Shown here: positions 31,314-39,700 of the stretch, one piece after another | How the letters are laid out: every line of letters begins with the position of its first letter | Position numbering within the stretch: the first letter of the stretch is position 1 | DNA from: Acidobacteriota bacterium | Lineage (GTDB): Bacteria; Acidobacteriota; Blastocatellia; RBC074 | DNA length: 64,000 bases | Direction: 5' to 3' | Assembly: GCA_018269055.1 (NCBI GenBank) | Contig: JAFDVI010000024.1 | Coordinates: 62,001 to 126,000, forward strand | Made by a program: the position numbers and the translations under genes | The notes under the pieces: generated by a model | Databases searched by the model: none | What the model was told of the DNA's origin: nothing | What the model saw: only the letters and a program-made list of their open reading frames with translations

Positions 31314-32621
31314 ATGACTGAACCTGGCCGAAAACCGATTGATAAGCTTCGATGGTGGATTGGCGGAATGCTCTTTCTTTCGACGGTCATCAATTACATT
31401 GACCGGCAGACGCTGGCGAATCTGGCTCCGTACCTGAAAACGGAATTTGGATGGACCAACACGGATTACGCGATGTTGGCGATTTCATTCCGCATTGCGT
31501 ATTCGGTGGGCTTATCGGCGAATGGGCGCTTGCTGGATCGCATTGGCACTCGGTTGGGACTGACGCTTTCCGTGTTGTGGTATTCCGTGATTTCGATGCT
31601 GACGGCACTGGCCAGAGGGTTTTACAGTTTCGCCGGATTCCGCTTTTTGTTGGGGGCGGGCGAATCGGCCAACTGGCCAGGAGCCACCAAGGCCGTTTCG
31701 GAATGGTTCCCAAAACAGGAACGCGCACTGGCAACGGCGTTGTTCGACAGCGGATCTTCCATTGGCGGAGCCATTGCTCCGCTTCTGATCGTGCCGATTT
31801 ATCTTCATTGGGGATGGCGTCCGGCGTTTGTCATTCCGGGCATTTTGGGATTTTTCTGGCTGATCCTGTGGCGGCGATTTTATTACTCGCCGGAAACGCA
31901 TCCGCGAATCAGCGCCGAAGAGTTGCAGATGATTCAACAGGACAAGCTGGATTACGAACCGAAAGAAGGCACACCGCGCCAAAGCTGGCTGGAGTTGCTG
32001 ACACTGCCGCAAACCTGGGGGACGATTGCATCAAAAGCATTGACCGATCCAGTCTGGTTTTTTGTCACAGACTGGTTTCCCATCTATCTGGTTTCCAAGG
32101 GCATCAACCTGAAAAGCGGATTGATCGCGGTGTGGATTCCGTTCATCGCTGCCGATTTGGGGAATTTTTTTGGCGGTTGGTTGTCCGGGTATTTGATCAA
32201 ACGGGGCTGGTCGTTGGGCGCTGCGCGTAAAGCATTGGCCGTTTTCGGAGGTGTTGGTGTGATGCTGTTGATCCCAACCATTTTCACGACCAACCTGATG
32301 ATGATCGCCCTGTTGTTCGGAGCCGCCACGTTTGCGTATGCTGCGTTTTCGACGATTGCGAATGTACTGCCTGCGGATTTGTTCACCCGGGATGCCGTGG
32401 CTTCGGTCAGCGGCATGAGCGGTTCGGCGGCGGGCGTTTTAACCATCATCGCTTTTTTGTTGGTTGGACGTTTTTCCGATGAGCGTGCGGCACAAGCAAC
32501 AACTTCTTTTGACCCCATCATCGTTGTCGCAGGGTTGGTTCCACTGGCAGGAATGGCTCTGGTTTTGTTGTTGATTCGGAACACCAGCGCGACGGAACGA
32601 GGATCGGTACGGCGAATATGA
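31314..32621 (+). CDS. MFS transporter, anion:cation symporter type (hexuronate/sugar-acid-like)
   Basis: About 435 residues and twelve predicted helices. INYIDRQTLANLAPYLKTEF after helix 1 is characteristic of the ACS branch that includes hexuronate, glucarate and galactonate permeases. RFLLGAGESANWPGATKAVSEWFP in the central part is another hallmark. It should import a sugar acid with protons. The start at 31314 is chosen for AAGGA nine bases upstream; an upstream TTG at 31293 overlapping the kinase stop is also possible. The 3' end overlaps the first mutase gene by 4 bases. Transport of a hexuronate fits the galactokinase-like gene just before, which would then be a uronic-acid kinase; this is inference. 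Confidence 0.9.
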   Translation: MTEPGRKPIDKLRWWIGGMLFLSTVINYIDRQTLANLAPYLKTEFGWTNTDYAMLAISFRIAYSVGLSANGRLLDRIGTRLGLTLSVLWYSVISMLTALARGFYSFAGFRFLLGAGESANWPGATKAVSEWFPKQERALATALFDSGSSIGGAIAPLLIVPIYLHWGWRPAFVIPGILGFFWLILWRRFYYSPETHPRISAEELQMIQQDKLDYEPKEGTPRQSWLELLTLPQTWGTIASKALTDPVWFFVTDWFPIYLVSKGINLKSGLIAVWIPFIAADLGNFFGGWLSGYLIKRGWSLGAARKALAVFGGVGVMLLIPTIFTTNLMMIALLFGAATFAYAAFSTIANVLPADLFTRDAVASVSGMSGSAAGVLTIIAFLLVGRFSDERAAQATTSFDPIIVVAGLVPLAGMALVLLLIRNTSATERGSVRRI

Positions 32622-33964
32622 AACCTCTGAAAATTGGCATTGCCGGAGTACGTGGCATCGTCGGCGAAACGCTGACGCCGGAATTGATCATCGCCTTTGC
32701 GCAGGCGTTTGCCACCTATCTGGATTCAGGGCGAATTTTGATTTGCCGCGATACGCGCGCTTCCGGGCCGATGGTTCAGGCAGCGGTGGCGGCGGGGTTA
32801 TTGGCCTCTGGCTGCGAAGTCATTGATCTGGGCATTTGCCCCACGCCGACGATGCAGCTTGCAGTTGAACATTTCCAAGCCGCCGGAGGCATTTCCATCA
32901 CTGCCGGCCACAACCCCACGCCGTGGAACGCATTGAAGTTCGTTCGCGCCGATGGGCTGTACCTCAACACGCAACAAGCCGAAGAGTTACTGGACATTTT
33001 TCACCAGGGCGAATTTGCCAAAGCCAAATGGAATGAAATCCGGGCCAAAATCGAGACTCGCGACGCCATCGAATTTCACATTGAAGTTCTGAAACGAGCG
33101 TTCGACGTGGAAGCCATCCACGCTCGCAAATTGACCGTTGCCGTGGATTGCTGCAACGGAGCTTGTGCGTTGCTCAGCCCGCGCTGGTTGGAAGAATTGG
33201 GCTGCCGCGTGTTGACCATCAACGATGAAATTGATTCGCCATTTCCGCACAATCCCGAACCAAAACGTGAAACGATGGCGCAACTTCGCGCTGTGGTGAA
33301 AGCCGGGCAAGCTGACATTGGCTTCGCCCACGATGCCGATGGCGAACGCATTGCCATCGTCACTGAAACCGGCGAAGCTTTGTCCGAAGAAATGACGCTG
33401 GCCATCGCGACGGAAATCAAGCTCGGTCAAAAGCCGGGCACAGTCATCACACATCTTTCGACTTCGCGCACGATTGAAACCATCGCCGCGCGACACAATT
33501 CCAACGTCGTTCGCACGCCGGTCGGTCAGGCGTATATTTCCGAAGCGATGTTGGAATACAACGCTGTGCTCGGCGGCGAAGGCAACGGCGCGGTCGCCAT
33601 TCCGGAAATTCACGCCACGAATGATGCCGCTGCAACCATCGGGTTGATCTTGGAGCATTTGGCGAAAACAGGAACGAAGATTTCGGAGCTTGTCGTCAAC
33701 TTGCCGCGCTTCACGATGTTAAAACACTATGTCCCCGTCGCTCCGAACAAACTCTTTTCCGTGCTGAATGAAATCCGCGCCGAGGCCGAAACCGCCGGAG
33801 CCAATGACATTGACTTAAGCGACGGCATCAAACTTTCGTGGCCCGACGGCTGGTTGCACATTCGCGTATCGAATACCGAATCCATGATCCGCTTGATTGC
33901 CGAGGCCGAAACCGAAACGAGAGCCAATGATTTGTTGGATTGGGCGGTTGATCGGCTGAAGTAA
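32618..33964 (+). CDS. Phosphohexomutase paralogue lacking the phospho-serine
   Basis: A 448-residue member of the alpha-D-phosphohexomutase superfamily (PMM/PGM/GlmM) with all four domains. The active-site loop reads ITAGHNPTPWNALK: the serine that carries the phosphoryl group is Gly97 (codon GGC at 32906-32908). The metal loop is HDADGERIAIV instead of DxDxDR, and the phosphate-binding loop is RVSNTESMIRLI, where TEP is usual. The sugar loop GGEGNG is intact. It should therefore not work as a normal phosphoryl-transferring mutase, and could bind sugar phosphates, have another activity or pair with its neighbour. It overlaps the transporter by 4 bases and ends 6 bases before its normal paralogue. 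Confidence 0.88.
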   Translation: MKPLKIGIAGVRGIVGETLTPELIIAFAQAFATYLDSGRILICRDTRASGPMVQAAVAAGLLASGCEVIDLGICPTPTMQLAVEHFQAAGGISITAGHNPTPWNALKFVRADGLYLNTQQAEELLDIFHQGEFAKAKWNEIRAKIETRDAIEFHIEVLKRAFDVEAIHARKLTVAVDCCNGACALLSPRWLEELGCRVLTINDEIDSPFPHNPEPKRETMAQLRAVVKAGQADIGFAHDADGERIAIVTETGEALSEEMTLAIATEIKLGQKPGTVITHLSTSRTIETIAARHNSNVVRTPVGQAYISEAMLEYNAVLGGEGNGAVAIPEIHATNDAAATIGLILEHLAKTGTKISELVVNLPRFTMLKHYVPVAPNKLFSVLNEIRAEAETAGANDIDLSDGIKLSWPDGWLHIRVSNTESMIRLIAEAETETRANDLLDWAVDRLK

Positions 33965-33970
33965 AAACCT

Positions 33971-35326
33971 ATGCGAGCAATTCCTTCACTCAAAATCAGC
34001 ATTTCCGGCGTTCGCGGAGTCATCGGCGATTCGCTGACGCCGGCGTTGCTGACGCGGTTTGCTCAGGCGTTCGGAACCTACATCGGTTCGGGAACGATTG
34101 TCATCGGGCGCGACCCGCGAACTTCGGGCGAGATGGTTCGCCAGGCAGTAATTGCCGGATTGCTTTCCAGCGGCTGTCGCGTCATAGAGCTGGGCGTTTG
34201 TCCGGTTCCGACCGTGCAGTTGATTGTTCGCCAACGCAAAGCGTCCGGCGGCATTGCCATTACCGCCAGTCACAATCCGGCGGAATGGAACGCACTGAAG
34301 TTCGTCAACTCCGAAGGGTTGTTTCTGAGTCCGGGGCAGGCGCGCGAGTTGTTGGATATTTACCACCAGGGCGATTACACCAAAGTCAATGGCAGCCAAA
34401 TGCGCAGCGTGGAAGATTTTTCCGGCGTGCTCGATGCGCACATCAAAGCAATCCTGGACGTGGTGGGAACGTTGCCACCCAAACGAGAACTGAAAGTCGC
34501 GCTGGATTCCTGCAATGGCGCGGGTTCCATCATCGCTCCGCGTTTGCTGGAAGCGCTCGGCGCGGAAGTCGTCACGGTCAACACCACGCCCGACGGTTCG
34601 TTTCCTCGCGGCGCGGAACCGATTGCGGAAAATCTTGGCAAGCTCTGTCAATTGGTCAAAGATAGCGGAGCCGACGTTGGGTTTGCTCAGGATATGGATG
34701 CCGACCGGTTGGCTGTGGTCAATGAACACGGCGAACCGATTGGCGAAGAAAATACATTGGTGCTGGCTTCGCGCTTTGTGGTCAGCAAAACGCCCGGAGC
34801 GTTGGTAGCCAATCTTTCCACGACTTCGGCAATGGATGACCTGGCAAAAAAATTTGGCTGCACGCTTCACCGGTCGAAAATCGGTGAAGCCAACGTCACG
34901 GAACTGATGCAGCAGGTTCACGCGGTAATCGGCGGCGAAGGAAACGGCGGGGTGATTTATCCGCGCATCAATTTTTGCCGCGACAGCCACGTGGGAATGG
35001 CATTGATCTTGCATTTGCTGGCGCAAACTGAGTGTTCGATTTCTGACCTGGTCGCCGACCTGCCACGATATGTGATGATCAAGGAAAAGCTGAATTGCCC
35101 TTCGGATCGAATTTCCGACGTCCTGAAAATGGTTCGCCGCGATTATGCCAATGAACAACTGGACTTGCGGGATGGCGTGAAAGTCAGTTTTGCGGATGGA
35201 TGGTTGCACGTGCGTGGATCGAACACGGAACCAATTATTCGTCTAATCGCCGAAGCGAAAAGTGCGGAGCGGGCCAAAGAAATTCTGGACCATGTATTTG
35301 AAAAATCCGCCCGGTTGCTGAAGTGA
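33971..35326 (+). CDS. glmM: Phosphohexomutase, phosphoglucosamine mutase-like
   Basis: A 451-residue mutase with complete catalytic motifs: Ser100 in ITASHNPAEWNALK, the metal loop QDMDADRLAVV, the sugar loop GGEGNGG and the phosphate loop RGSNTEPIIRLI. It interconverts hexose 6- and 1-phosphates. The N-terminus (LKISISGVRGVIGDSLTP) is closest in feel to GlmM, which makes glucosamine 1-phosphate for the cell wall, but phosphoglucomutase or phosphomannomutase activity cannot be excluded. It is clearly related to the upstream gene over the full length, with the same domain order and length, indicating an old tandem duplication. A hairpin follows 13 bases after the stop. Confidence 0.88.
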   Translation: MRAIPSLKISISGVRGVIGDSLTPALLTRFAQAFGTYIGSGTIVIGRDPRTSGEMVRQAVIAGLLSSGCRVIELGVCPVPTVQLIVRQRKASGGIAITASHNPAEWNALKFVNSEGLFLSPGQARELLDIYHQGDYTKVNGSQMRSVEDFSGVLDAHIKAILDVVGTLPPKRELKVALDSCNGAGSIIAPRLLEALGAEVVTVNTTPDGSFPRGAEPIAENLGKLCQLVKDSGADVGFAQDMDADRLAVVNEHGEPIGEENTLVLASRFVVSKTPGALVANLSTTSAMDDLAKKFGCTLHRSKIGEANVTELMQQVHAVIGGEGNGGVIYPRINFCRDSHVGMALILHLLAQTECSISDLVADLPRYVMIKEKLNCPSDRISDVLKMVRRDYANEQLDLRDGVKVSFADGWLHVRGSNTEPIIRLIAEAKSAERAKEILDHVFEKSARLLK

Positions 35327-35339
35327 AGTAAAAAAAGAA

Positions 35340-35367
35340 GGGCTGCGACCTTTTTGGATCGCAGCCC
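35340..35367 (+). terminator. Hairpin after the mutase pair
   Basis: A 9-bp perfect stem (GGGCTGCGA / TCGCAGCCC) with a T-rich loop lies 13 bases after the last mutase stop. There is no U-tract on the plus side, but an A-run (AAAAAAAG) precedes it, giving a U-tract for minus-strand transcripts. It probably ends or protects the operon transcript; intrinsic terminator activity on the plus strand is uncertain. Confidence 0.55.
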
Positions 35368-35870
35368 ACAAGAGCACCATAGCAGAGAGATAATGAAACA
35401 AGCGTCTACGCGATAATCATTTTTGGCTTGCCGCCGTCGCTACAATTCGATGAACTCGTCTATGGTTCATCGGTTTTTGCGCAAACAACCTTTTTTGCCT
35501 TACGGCAAATTAGCCCATGCCATTTGGCGTTGAGCGGCAAACTTTCAAAACTCAATTTGGTATACCCGCAATTTGATTTCGGGGTTATTTTGTAAAGATC
35601 TCAATCCCAGCAAAGCACCTTCGGCTTTTCTTTCTTTCTTTCATGCAAAGGATTGTTGCTGTTCAATTTCTTGTGAATGAATCAACACATCCCTCCTTCT
35701 CCTGCGGCTTTTGCATTCACCAGCTAAAAACAACGGCATAAGCAACAAACACTGCAAAAGCACGTGCGGATTATTGCCACACACTTGCCATCTGTCCAAC
35801 TCATTGTTGTAATCCACGTAATCAATTATCCTAATGACGTGCAACAAAGTTCGCTGAAAAGGAAACGATT
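35368..35870. other. AT-rich gene-free region before the LysR regulator
   Basis: About 500 bases without a supportable gene. It is noticeably richer in A and T than its surroundings, with many short CAA/TTG runs and a pyrimidine run near 35630 (TTTCTTTCTTTCTTTC). A minus-strand open frame at 35641-35847 has no recognisable features. LysR proteins usually bind at their own promoter region, so the last 150 bases probably hold that operator, but no clean T-N11-A site stands out. AAGGAAA precedes the regulator start. Confidence 0.45.
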
Positions 35871-36806
35871 ATGGAAATGACGCAGCTAAGGACTTTTCGC
35901 GCGGTCGCGGAAACCTTGAACTTCACACGGGCGGCGGAGCGATTACATTTAACTCAGTCGGCAGTGAGCCATCAGATCAAGGCGCTGGAAGAAGAGTTGG
36001 GCGAGCCACTTTTCATTCGCGCCAAACGCGGCGTGAAACTTTCCCAGGCAGGAAAGATTGCGTTGGAATATGTGGGCCGAATTCTGGATGACGCCGAAGC
36101 TTTGCGGGAAAGCATTTCAGGCCGTGAACGTACCCCTGTTGGACGTGTTCGCGTCGCAGCGGCAACGCAGGCGTTTGTTCATTTGTTTGTGCCGCTGTTT
36201 GAATCGTTTATGGATTCCCATCCAGGAATTGACCTTTCGTTCCGAACGACGGTCAGCACCGAACACACCGTGGCCGATATTTTGAACGGCGCAGCGGATG
36301 TTGGATTTGCGTCTCTGGCAGTGTATTCGCCCAACTTACAAGTCACGAAACTCTTTGAAGACGAATTGAAGCTGGTCGTCAGCACAGATCATCCGCTGGC
36401 AAAAAAACGAGCGATCACTGTGACCGAGATTCAAAAAGAAAAATTGATTTTGTTTGAACGCGGTGCCTCGATTCGCCGCGCAACAGATCAGTTCTTCGAT
36501 CAAATCGGAGTGCGACCGGATTTGGCGCTGGAATCCAACGATACGTTTTTCATCAAACGAATGGTCGAACGTGGATTGGGAGTTTCGCTGCTGCCGACGT
36601 GGTCGGTCCGCGACGAAGTCAAGGCGGGCAAACTGGCGCAATTGCAAATCACCGGTCATCGTTTGCGGCGTTCGGTAGCGCTGGTGTCGTTGGGACGTTT
36701 TCAGCCTTCACCGACCCGGGCCTTCATTGCATACATTTTGCGAAATAAAACAAAGATTCAGGAAATGGCGGGCGGCGGCGCTAAACCGGAAAGCGAGCGC
36801 GACTAG
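35871..36806 (+). CDS. LysR family transcriptional regulator
   Basis: A 311-residue DNA-binding regulator. The N-terminal helix-turn-helix (1-60) is classical: MTQLRTFRAVAETLNFTRAA, then LTQSAVSHQIKALEEELGEP, followed by a linker helix. The effector-binding domain (about 90-295) has the usual periplasmic-binding-protein fold pattern (GRVRVAAATQAFVHLFVP, DVGFASLAVYSPNL). The last 15 residues are a hydrophilic tail. The start has AAGGAAA upstream. It is not flanked by a divergent target gene, which is unusual for the family; the sugar operon ending 545 bases upstream or the gene downstream are the nearest candidates. The effector is unknown. Confidence 0.93.
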   Translation: MEMTQLRTFRAVAETLNFTRAAERLHLTQSAVSHQIKALEEELGEPLFIRAKRGVKLSQAGKIALEYVGRILDDAEALRESISGRERTPVGRVRVAAATQAFVHLFVPLFESFMDSHPGIDLSFRTTVSTEHTVADILNGAADVGFASLAVYSPNLQVTKLFEDELKLVVSTDHPLAKKRAITVTEIQKEKLILFERGASIRRATDQFFDQIGVRPDLALESNDTFFIKRMVERGLGVSLLPTWSVRDEVKAGKLAQLQITGHRLRRSVALVSLGRFQPSPTRAFIAYILRNKTKIQEMAGGGAKPESERD

Positions 36807-36854
36807 ACGGTTCCGGTAACCAACGTCTATCATCTGCACCACTATTCACCCTGA

Positions 36855-36885
36855 ACGCCCGCCAGTTTCGCGGGCGTCTTTCATT
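36855..36885 (+). terminator. Intrinsic terminator after the LysR gene
   Basis: An 8-bp GC-rich stem (ACGCCCGC at 36855-36862, GCGGGCGT at 36870-36877) with a seven-base loop is followed by CTTTCATT. It ends the regulator transcript just before the ribosome binding site of the next gene. Confidence 0.75.
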
Positions 36886-36899
36886 CGTGAGGAGAGCTT

Positions 36900-38090
36900 G
36901 TGATTTCCCAACTGCGCAAACAATTCAATGCCAGTTTCACGCCAGAAAAGTATCAGCGTTTGCTGCAATCGCTGGAGCAGGCGGTCGGCACCAAAATCGA
37001 ATTTCGCACTTGCGAAACCCCTGTTTTTTTGCCAAGGGATTTACTGGCCGAAATGGAGCAAGCCGGAAAAGAGTTGATCGCCCAACTAAATCGTCCTGAG
37101 TATCTGGCAGCCTCCACGCGAGCGGTGCCAATTGAATTCAACGCGCCAAACGAAGGCTCTCACCCTGACTTCATTCAGGTAGATTTTGCCATTACTCAGA
37201 ATGATCAAGGGAATTTGGCTCCGAAACTGATTGAGTTGCAAGGCTGCGCTTCTTTGTATGCATTTCAGTTTTTGCTGCCGCACGAATATCGGCGCATTTA
37301 TGATTTGGAAGGATTGAATTATTTGCTCGGCGGATTGACCGATGATGGCTATCTGGAATTGCTGCGGCAAGTTATTCTAAATGGCCACGTTCCGAAGCAT
37401 GTGGTGTTGATGGAAATTAACCCGCTTTACCAAAAAACATTGCCCGATTTCAAGGCAACGGAAAAATTCTTCGGCATTCCTTTCGTGAATGTTTCAGATA
37501 TTACCAAACGCGACAACAAACTGTTTTACTATTTGAACGGGCGCGAAATTGAAATCCGGCGCATTTACAACCGTGTGATCATTGACGAGTTTGTGCGCAC
37601 TGGAACCAAGGCAAACTTTGATTTCCGGGATGAATTGGACGTTGAATGGGCCGGGCATCCTAATTGGTATTTTCGCTTGAGCAAGTTTTCGTTGCCGTTT
37701 CTACATCATCCCACAGTGCCCCGCGCATGGTTTCTGGATCAGTTGGATCGGTTCCCTGACGACCTGGAAAACTTCGTGCTCAAACCCTTATTTTCATTCG
37801 CGGGCAGCGGCGTCAAAGTTAACGTCACTACGAATGATTTGGAGGCTGTTCCGGTTGACCAACGCTGCGATTTCCTGTTGCAGGAAAAAGTCGCTTATGT
37901 GCCAGTGGTTGAAACTCCGGACGAACCCAGTAAAGTGGAGGTGCGCATCATGTTCGTCTGGCCCAAGGCAGCCGCCGAACCGATTGCCGTGACGACGCTT
38001 ACACGACTGAGCAAAGGCGTAATGATGGGCGTTGATTTCAACAAGAATAAAAGTTGGGTCGGTTCGTCCTGTTCTTTCTTCGAGTTGTAA
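36900..38090 (+). CDS. Conserved-looking protein of unknown function, possible ATP-grasp fold
   Basis: A 396-residue cytoplasmic protein starting at a GTG with GAGGAG upstream. I do not recognise a named family. The C-terminal third looks like an ATP-grasp nucleotide-binding domain: FVLKPLFSFAGSGVKVNV resembles the lysine and glycine-rich loop, CDFLLQEKV the adenine-hinge strand, and VEVRIMFVWP plus the final TRLSKGVMMGVDFNKNKSW the metal-binding strands. The N-terminal half has LIELQGCASLYAFQFLLP and LLGGLTDDGYLELLRQVIL. If correct it would ligate an amine or amino acid to a carboxylate. No substrate clue comes from the context, where it precedes ruvX by 4 bases and is probably cotranscribed with ruvX-mltG. 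Confidence 0.7.
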   Translation: MISQLRKQFNASFTPEKYQRLLQSLEQAVGTKIEFRTCETPVFLPRDLLAEMEQAGKELIAQLNRPEYLAASTRAVPIEFNAPNEGSHPDFIQVDFAITQNDQGNLAPKLIELQGCASLYAFQFLLPHEYRRIYDLEGLNYLLGGLTDDGYLELLRQVILNGHVPKHVVLMEINPLYQKTLPDFKATEKFFGIPFVNVSDITKRDNKLFYYLNGREIEIRRIYNRVIIDEFVRTGTKANFDFRDELDVEWAGHPNWYFRLSKFSLPFLHHPTVPRAWFLDQLDRFPDDLENFVLKPLFSFAGSGVKVNVTTNDLEAVPVDQRCDFLLQEKVAYVPVVETPDEPSKVEVRIMFVWPKAAAEPIAVTTLTRLSKGVMMGVDFNKNKSWVGSSCSFFEL

Positions 38091-38094
38091 GACG

Positions 38095-38529
38095 ATGCGT
38101 GTGATGGCAATTGATTATGGAACTAAGTCTATTGGCTTGGCGATTTGCGACGAATTGCAACTGAGCGTCCGCCCATTAACCACAATTCGTTCGCCGGAGC
38201 TAAGCCGAGCGTCAAAACACATCGGCGAATTGGCCACAACTTACGAAGTTGGAACATTGGTTGTCGGATTGCCGCTGAACATGGACGGTTCTCGCGGCGA
38301 GGCAGTCGAGAAAGTCGAAAAATTCGTCGCAGAATTGCAATCGCATGTTTCCGTACCAATTGAAATGATTGATGAACGGTTGACCTCTTATGAAGCTGAT
38401 CAGATTTTGCGCGAAATGGGCGTTAGCCTGAAGGAGCGAAAAGCAAAATCGGACGAATATGCCGCTGTTTTAATTTTACAGGATTATTTGGACGGTTTGG
38501 TAACCCGCAGGAATCTTCCGACGACTTAA
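38095..38529 (+). CDS. ruvX: Putative pre-16S rRNA nuclease / Holliday junction resolvase-like protein
   Basis: A 144-residue YqgF/RuvX-family protein with an RNase H-like fold. The first catalytic Asp is in MRVMAIDYGTKSIGLAI, later acidic residues are in the IDERLTSYEAD motif, and the C-terminal region KSDEYAAVLILQDYLD provides the last. The family trims the 5' end of 16S rRNA and is essential in E. coli. The ATG at 38095 is chosen because it gives the exact family N-terminus; a longer frame overlaps the previous gene. It begins 4 bases after the possible ATP-grasp gene and 24 bases before mltG. The ruvX-mltG pairing is common in bacteria. Confidence 0.95.
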   Translation: MRVMAIDYGTKSIGLAICDELQLSVRPLTTIRSPELSRASKHIGELATTYEVGTLVVGLPLNMDGSRGEAVEKVEKFVAELQSHVSVPIEMIDERLTSYEADQILREMGVSLKERKAKSDEYAAVLILQDYLDGLVTRRNLPTT

Positions 38530-38553
38530 TCTATTTCATTCAATAAATCGCAG

Positions 38554-39630
38554 ATGCAAACAAGAACCAGTAGAAAAAAAGTTTATTTAGCGAGTGCCGT
38601 AATCATCATCATCATCATCGTTGTCGTAGCTGTTGGCGGCGGCTGGGTTTGGTTAAACCGTGAGATACGACGCCCGATCAATCACACCGCGACTCAAAAA
38701 ACGATCACTATCGAATCCGGCGCCAGCACTTCAGTCATCGTCGCACGGCTGCATGCTGAAGGAATTTTTCCCAGTACGTTGCCTGTAAAATTATGGCTGC
38801 GTTTGTTTGACCGAGGAGTGAATTTGAAATCCGGCGATTACCGTTTCAAATCCCCCATCTCCCCGCTTCAGGTTCTCAACCAGATGATTCGCGGAGAAAT
38901 CGCCACGCGGCAATTCACGATTCCCGAAGGATACAATCAATATGACATTGCCCATGTATTGTCAGGGCTGCAGGGATTAAAGCAACACCCGATGGCGCCT
39001 GAGGCGGTATTGGACTTGTTGAAAGATGTTTCCCTGATTGCCGATCTGGATCCTGAGGCCAATACTCTTGAAGGCTACCTTTTCCCAGATACCTACGAAT
39101 ACTCAGCCAGCACCACACGGGAGCAATTGGTGGAGCTGATGGTCAAACGCTTTCGCCGTGTTTACACGCCGGAAATGCAACAACGCGCGGGTGAATTGGG
39201 AATGACGACGCGACAAGCTGTCACCATGGCTTCCTTGATTGAAAAAGAAGCCAAGGTAGACAGTGAACGCGAATTGATTTCGTCGGTTTTTCACCGCCGA
39301 TTGAAAACCGGTGATACATTGGCTTGTGACCCGACAATCATTTATGCCGCGCTGATCGAAGGAAAATATCGCGGCAAGATTTATCAAAGCGACCTGGATC
39401 GAGATTCGGCCTACAACACTTATAAACACGCCGGCTTGCCGCCGGGGCCGATTGCATCGCCTGGCCAGCGTTCACTGCAAGCAGCATTAAATCCTGCACA
39501 AACTGATTACCTGTATTTTGTTGTAGACGCGATGAAAAAAGACGGTTCCCATCACTTCTCAGCAACTTCCGCTGAACACGATAAAGCTGTCCGGTTGTTG
39601 CGACAGGCCGAACGCAACGACTCCAAATAA
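38554..39630 (+). CDS. mltG: Endolytic murein transglycosylase
   Basis: A 358-residue inner-membrane protein with one N-terminal transmembrane helix (about 10-33, unusually isoleucine/valine-rich: an unbroken I-run followed by VVVAV) and a periplasmic YceG-like domain. It cuts nascent glycan strands and helps set their length. A LysM-like part is near IESGASTSVIVARLHAEGI, the conserved LEGYLFPDTYEYS is at about 171-183, and the catalytic glutamate is in TMASLIEKEAKVDSE. The HAGLPPGPIASPG motif and the YFVVDA...HHFSAT C-terminus are also typical. A strong palindromic hairpin follows 1 base after the stop. No clear ribosome site is seen before the ATG. Confidence 0.95.
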   Translation: MQTRTSRKKVYLASAVIIIIIIVVVAVGGGWVWLNREIRRPINHTATQKTITIESGASTSVIVARLHAEGIFPSTLPVKLWLRLFDRGVNLKSGDYRFKSPISPLQVLNQMIRGEIATRQFTIPEGYNQYDIAHVLSGLQGLKQHPMAPEAVLDLLKDVSLIADLDPEANTLEGYLFPDTYEYSASTTREQLVELMVKRFRRVYTPEMQQRAGELGMTTRQAVTMASLIEKEAKVDSERELISSVFHRRLKTGDTLACDPTIIYAALIEGKYRGKIYQSDLDRDSAYNTYKHAGLPPGPIASPGQRSLQAALNPAQTDYLYFVVDAMKKDGSHHFSATSAEHDKAVRLLRQAERNDSK

Positions 39631-39631
39631 A

Positions 39632-39674
39632 CACGAATGCGGCAAGTCAGTGTTTCTGACTTGCCGCATTCGTG
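39632..39674. terminator. Perfect 19-bp hairpin between convergent mltG and the isocitrate dehydrogenase gene
   Basis: CACGAATGCGGCAAGTCAG (39632-39650) pairs perfectly with 39656-39674 around a five-base loop. It begins 1 base after the mltG stop and lies 26 bases from the end of the convergent dehydrogenase gene. On the minus strand it is followed by TTTATTT, so it most likely serves both transcripts as a bidirectional terminator. Confidence 0.8.
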
Positions 39675-39700
39675 GCTAAACATTAAGCCTATCGATACCG

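Noticed and set aside
35641..35847. A 68-residue minus-strand frame divergent from the LysR gene
   Set aside because: It is in the right place for a LysR target, but there is no domain or convincing start, and it ends in an Arg run plus Gln-rich tail. Not supportable.
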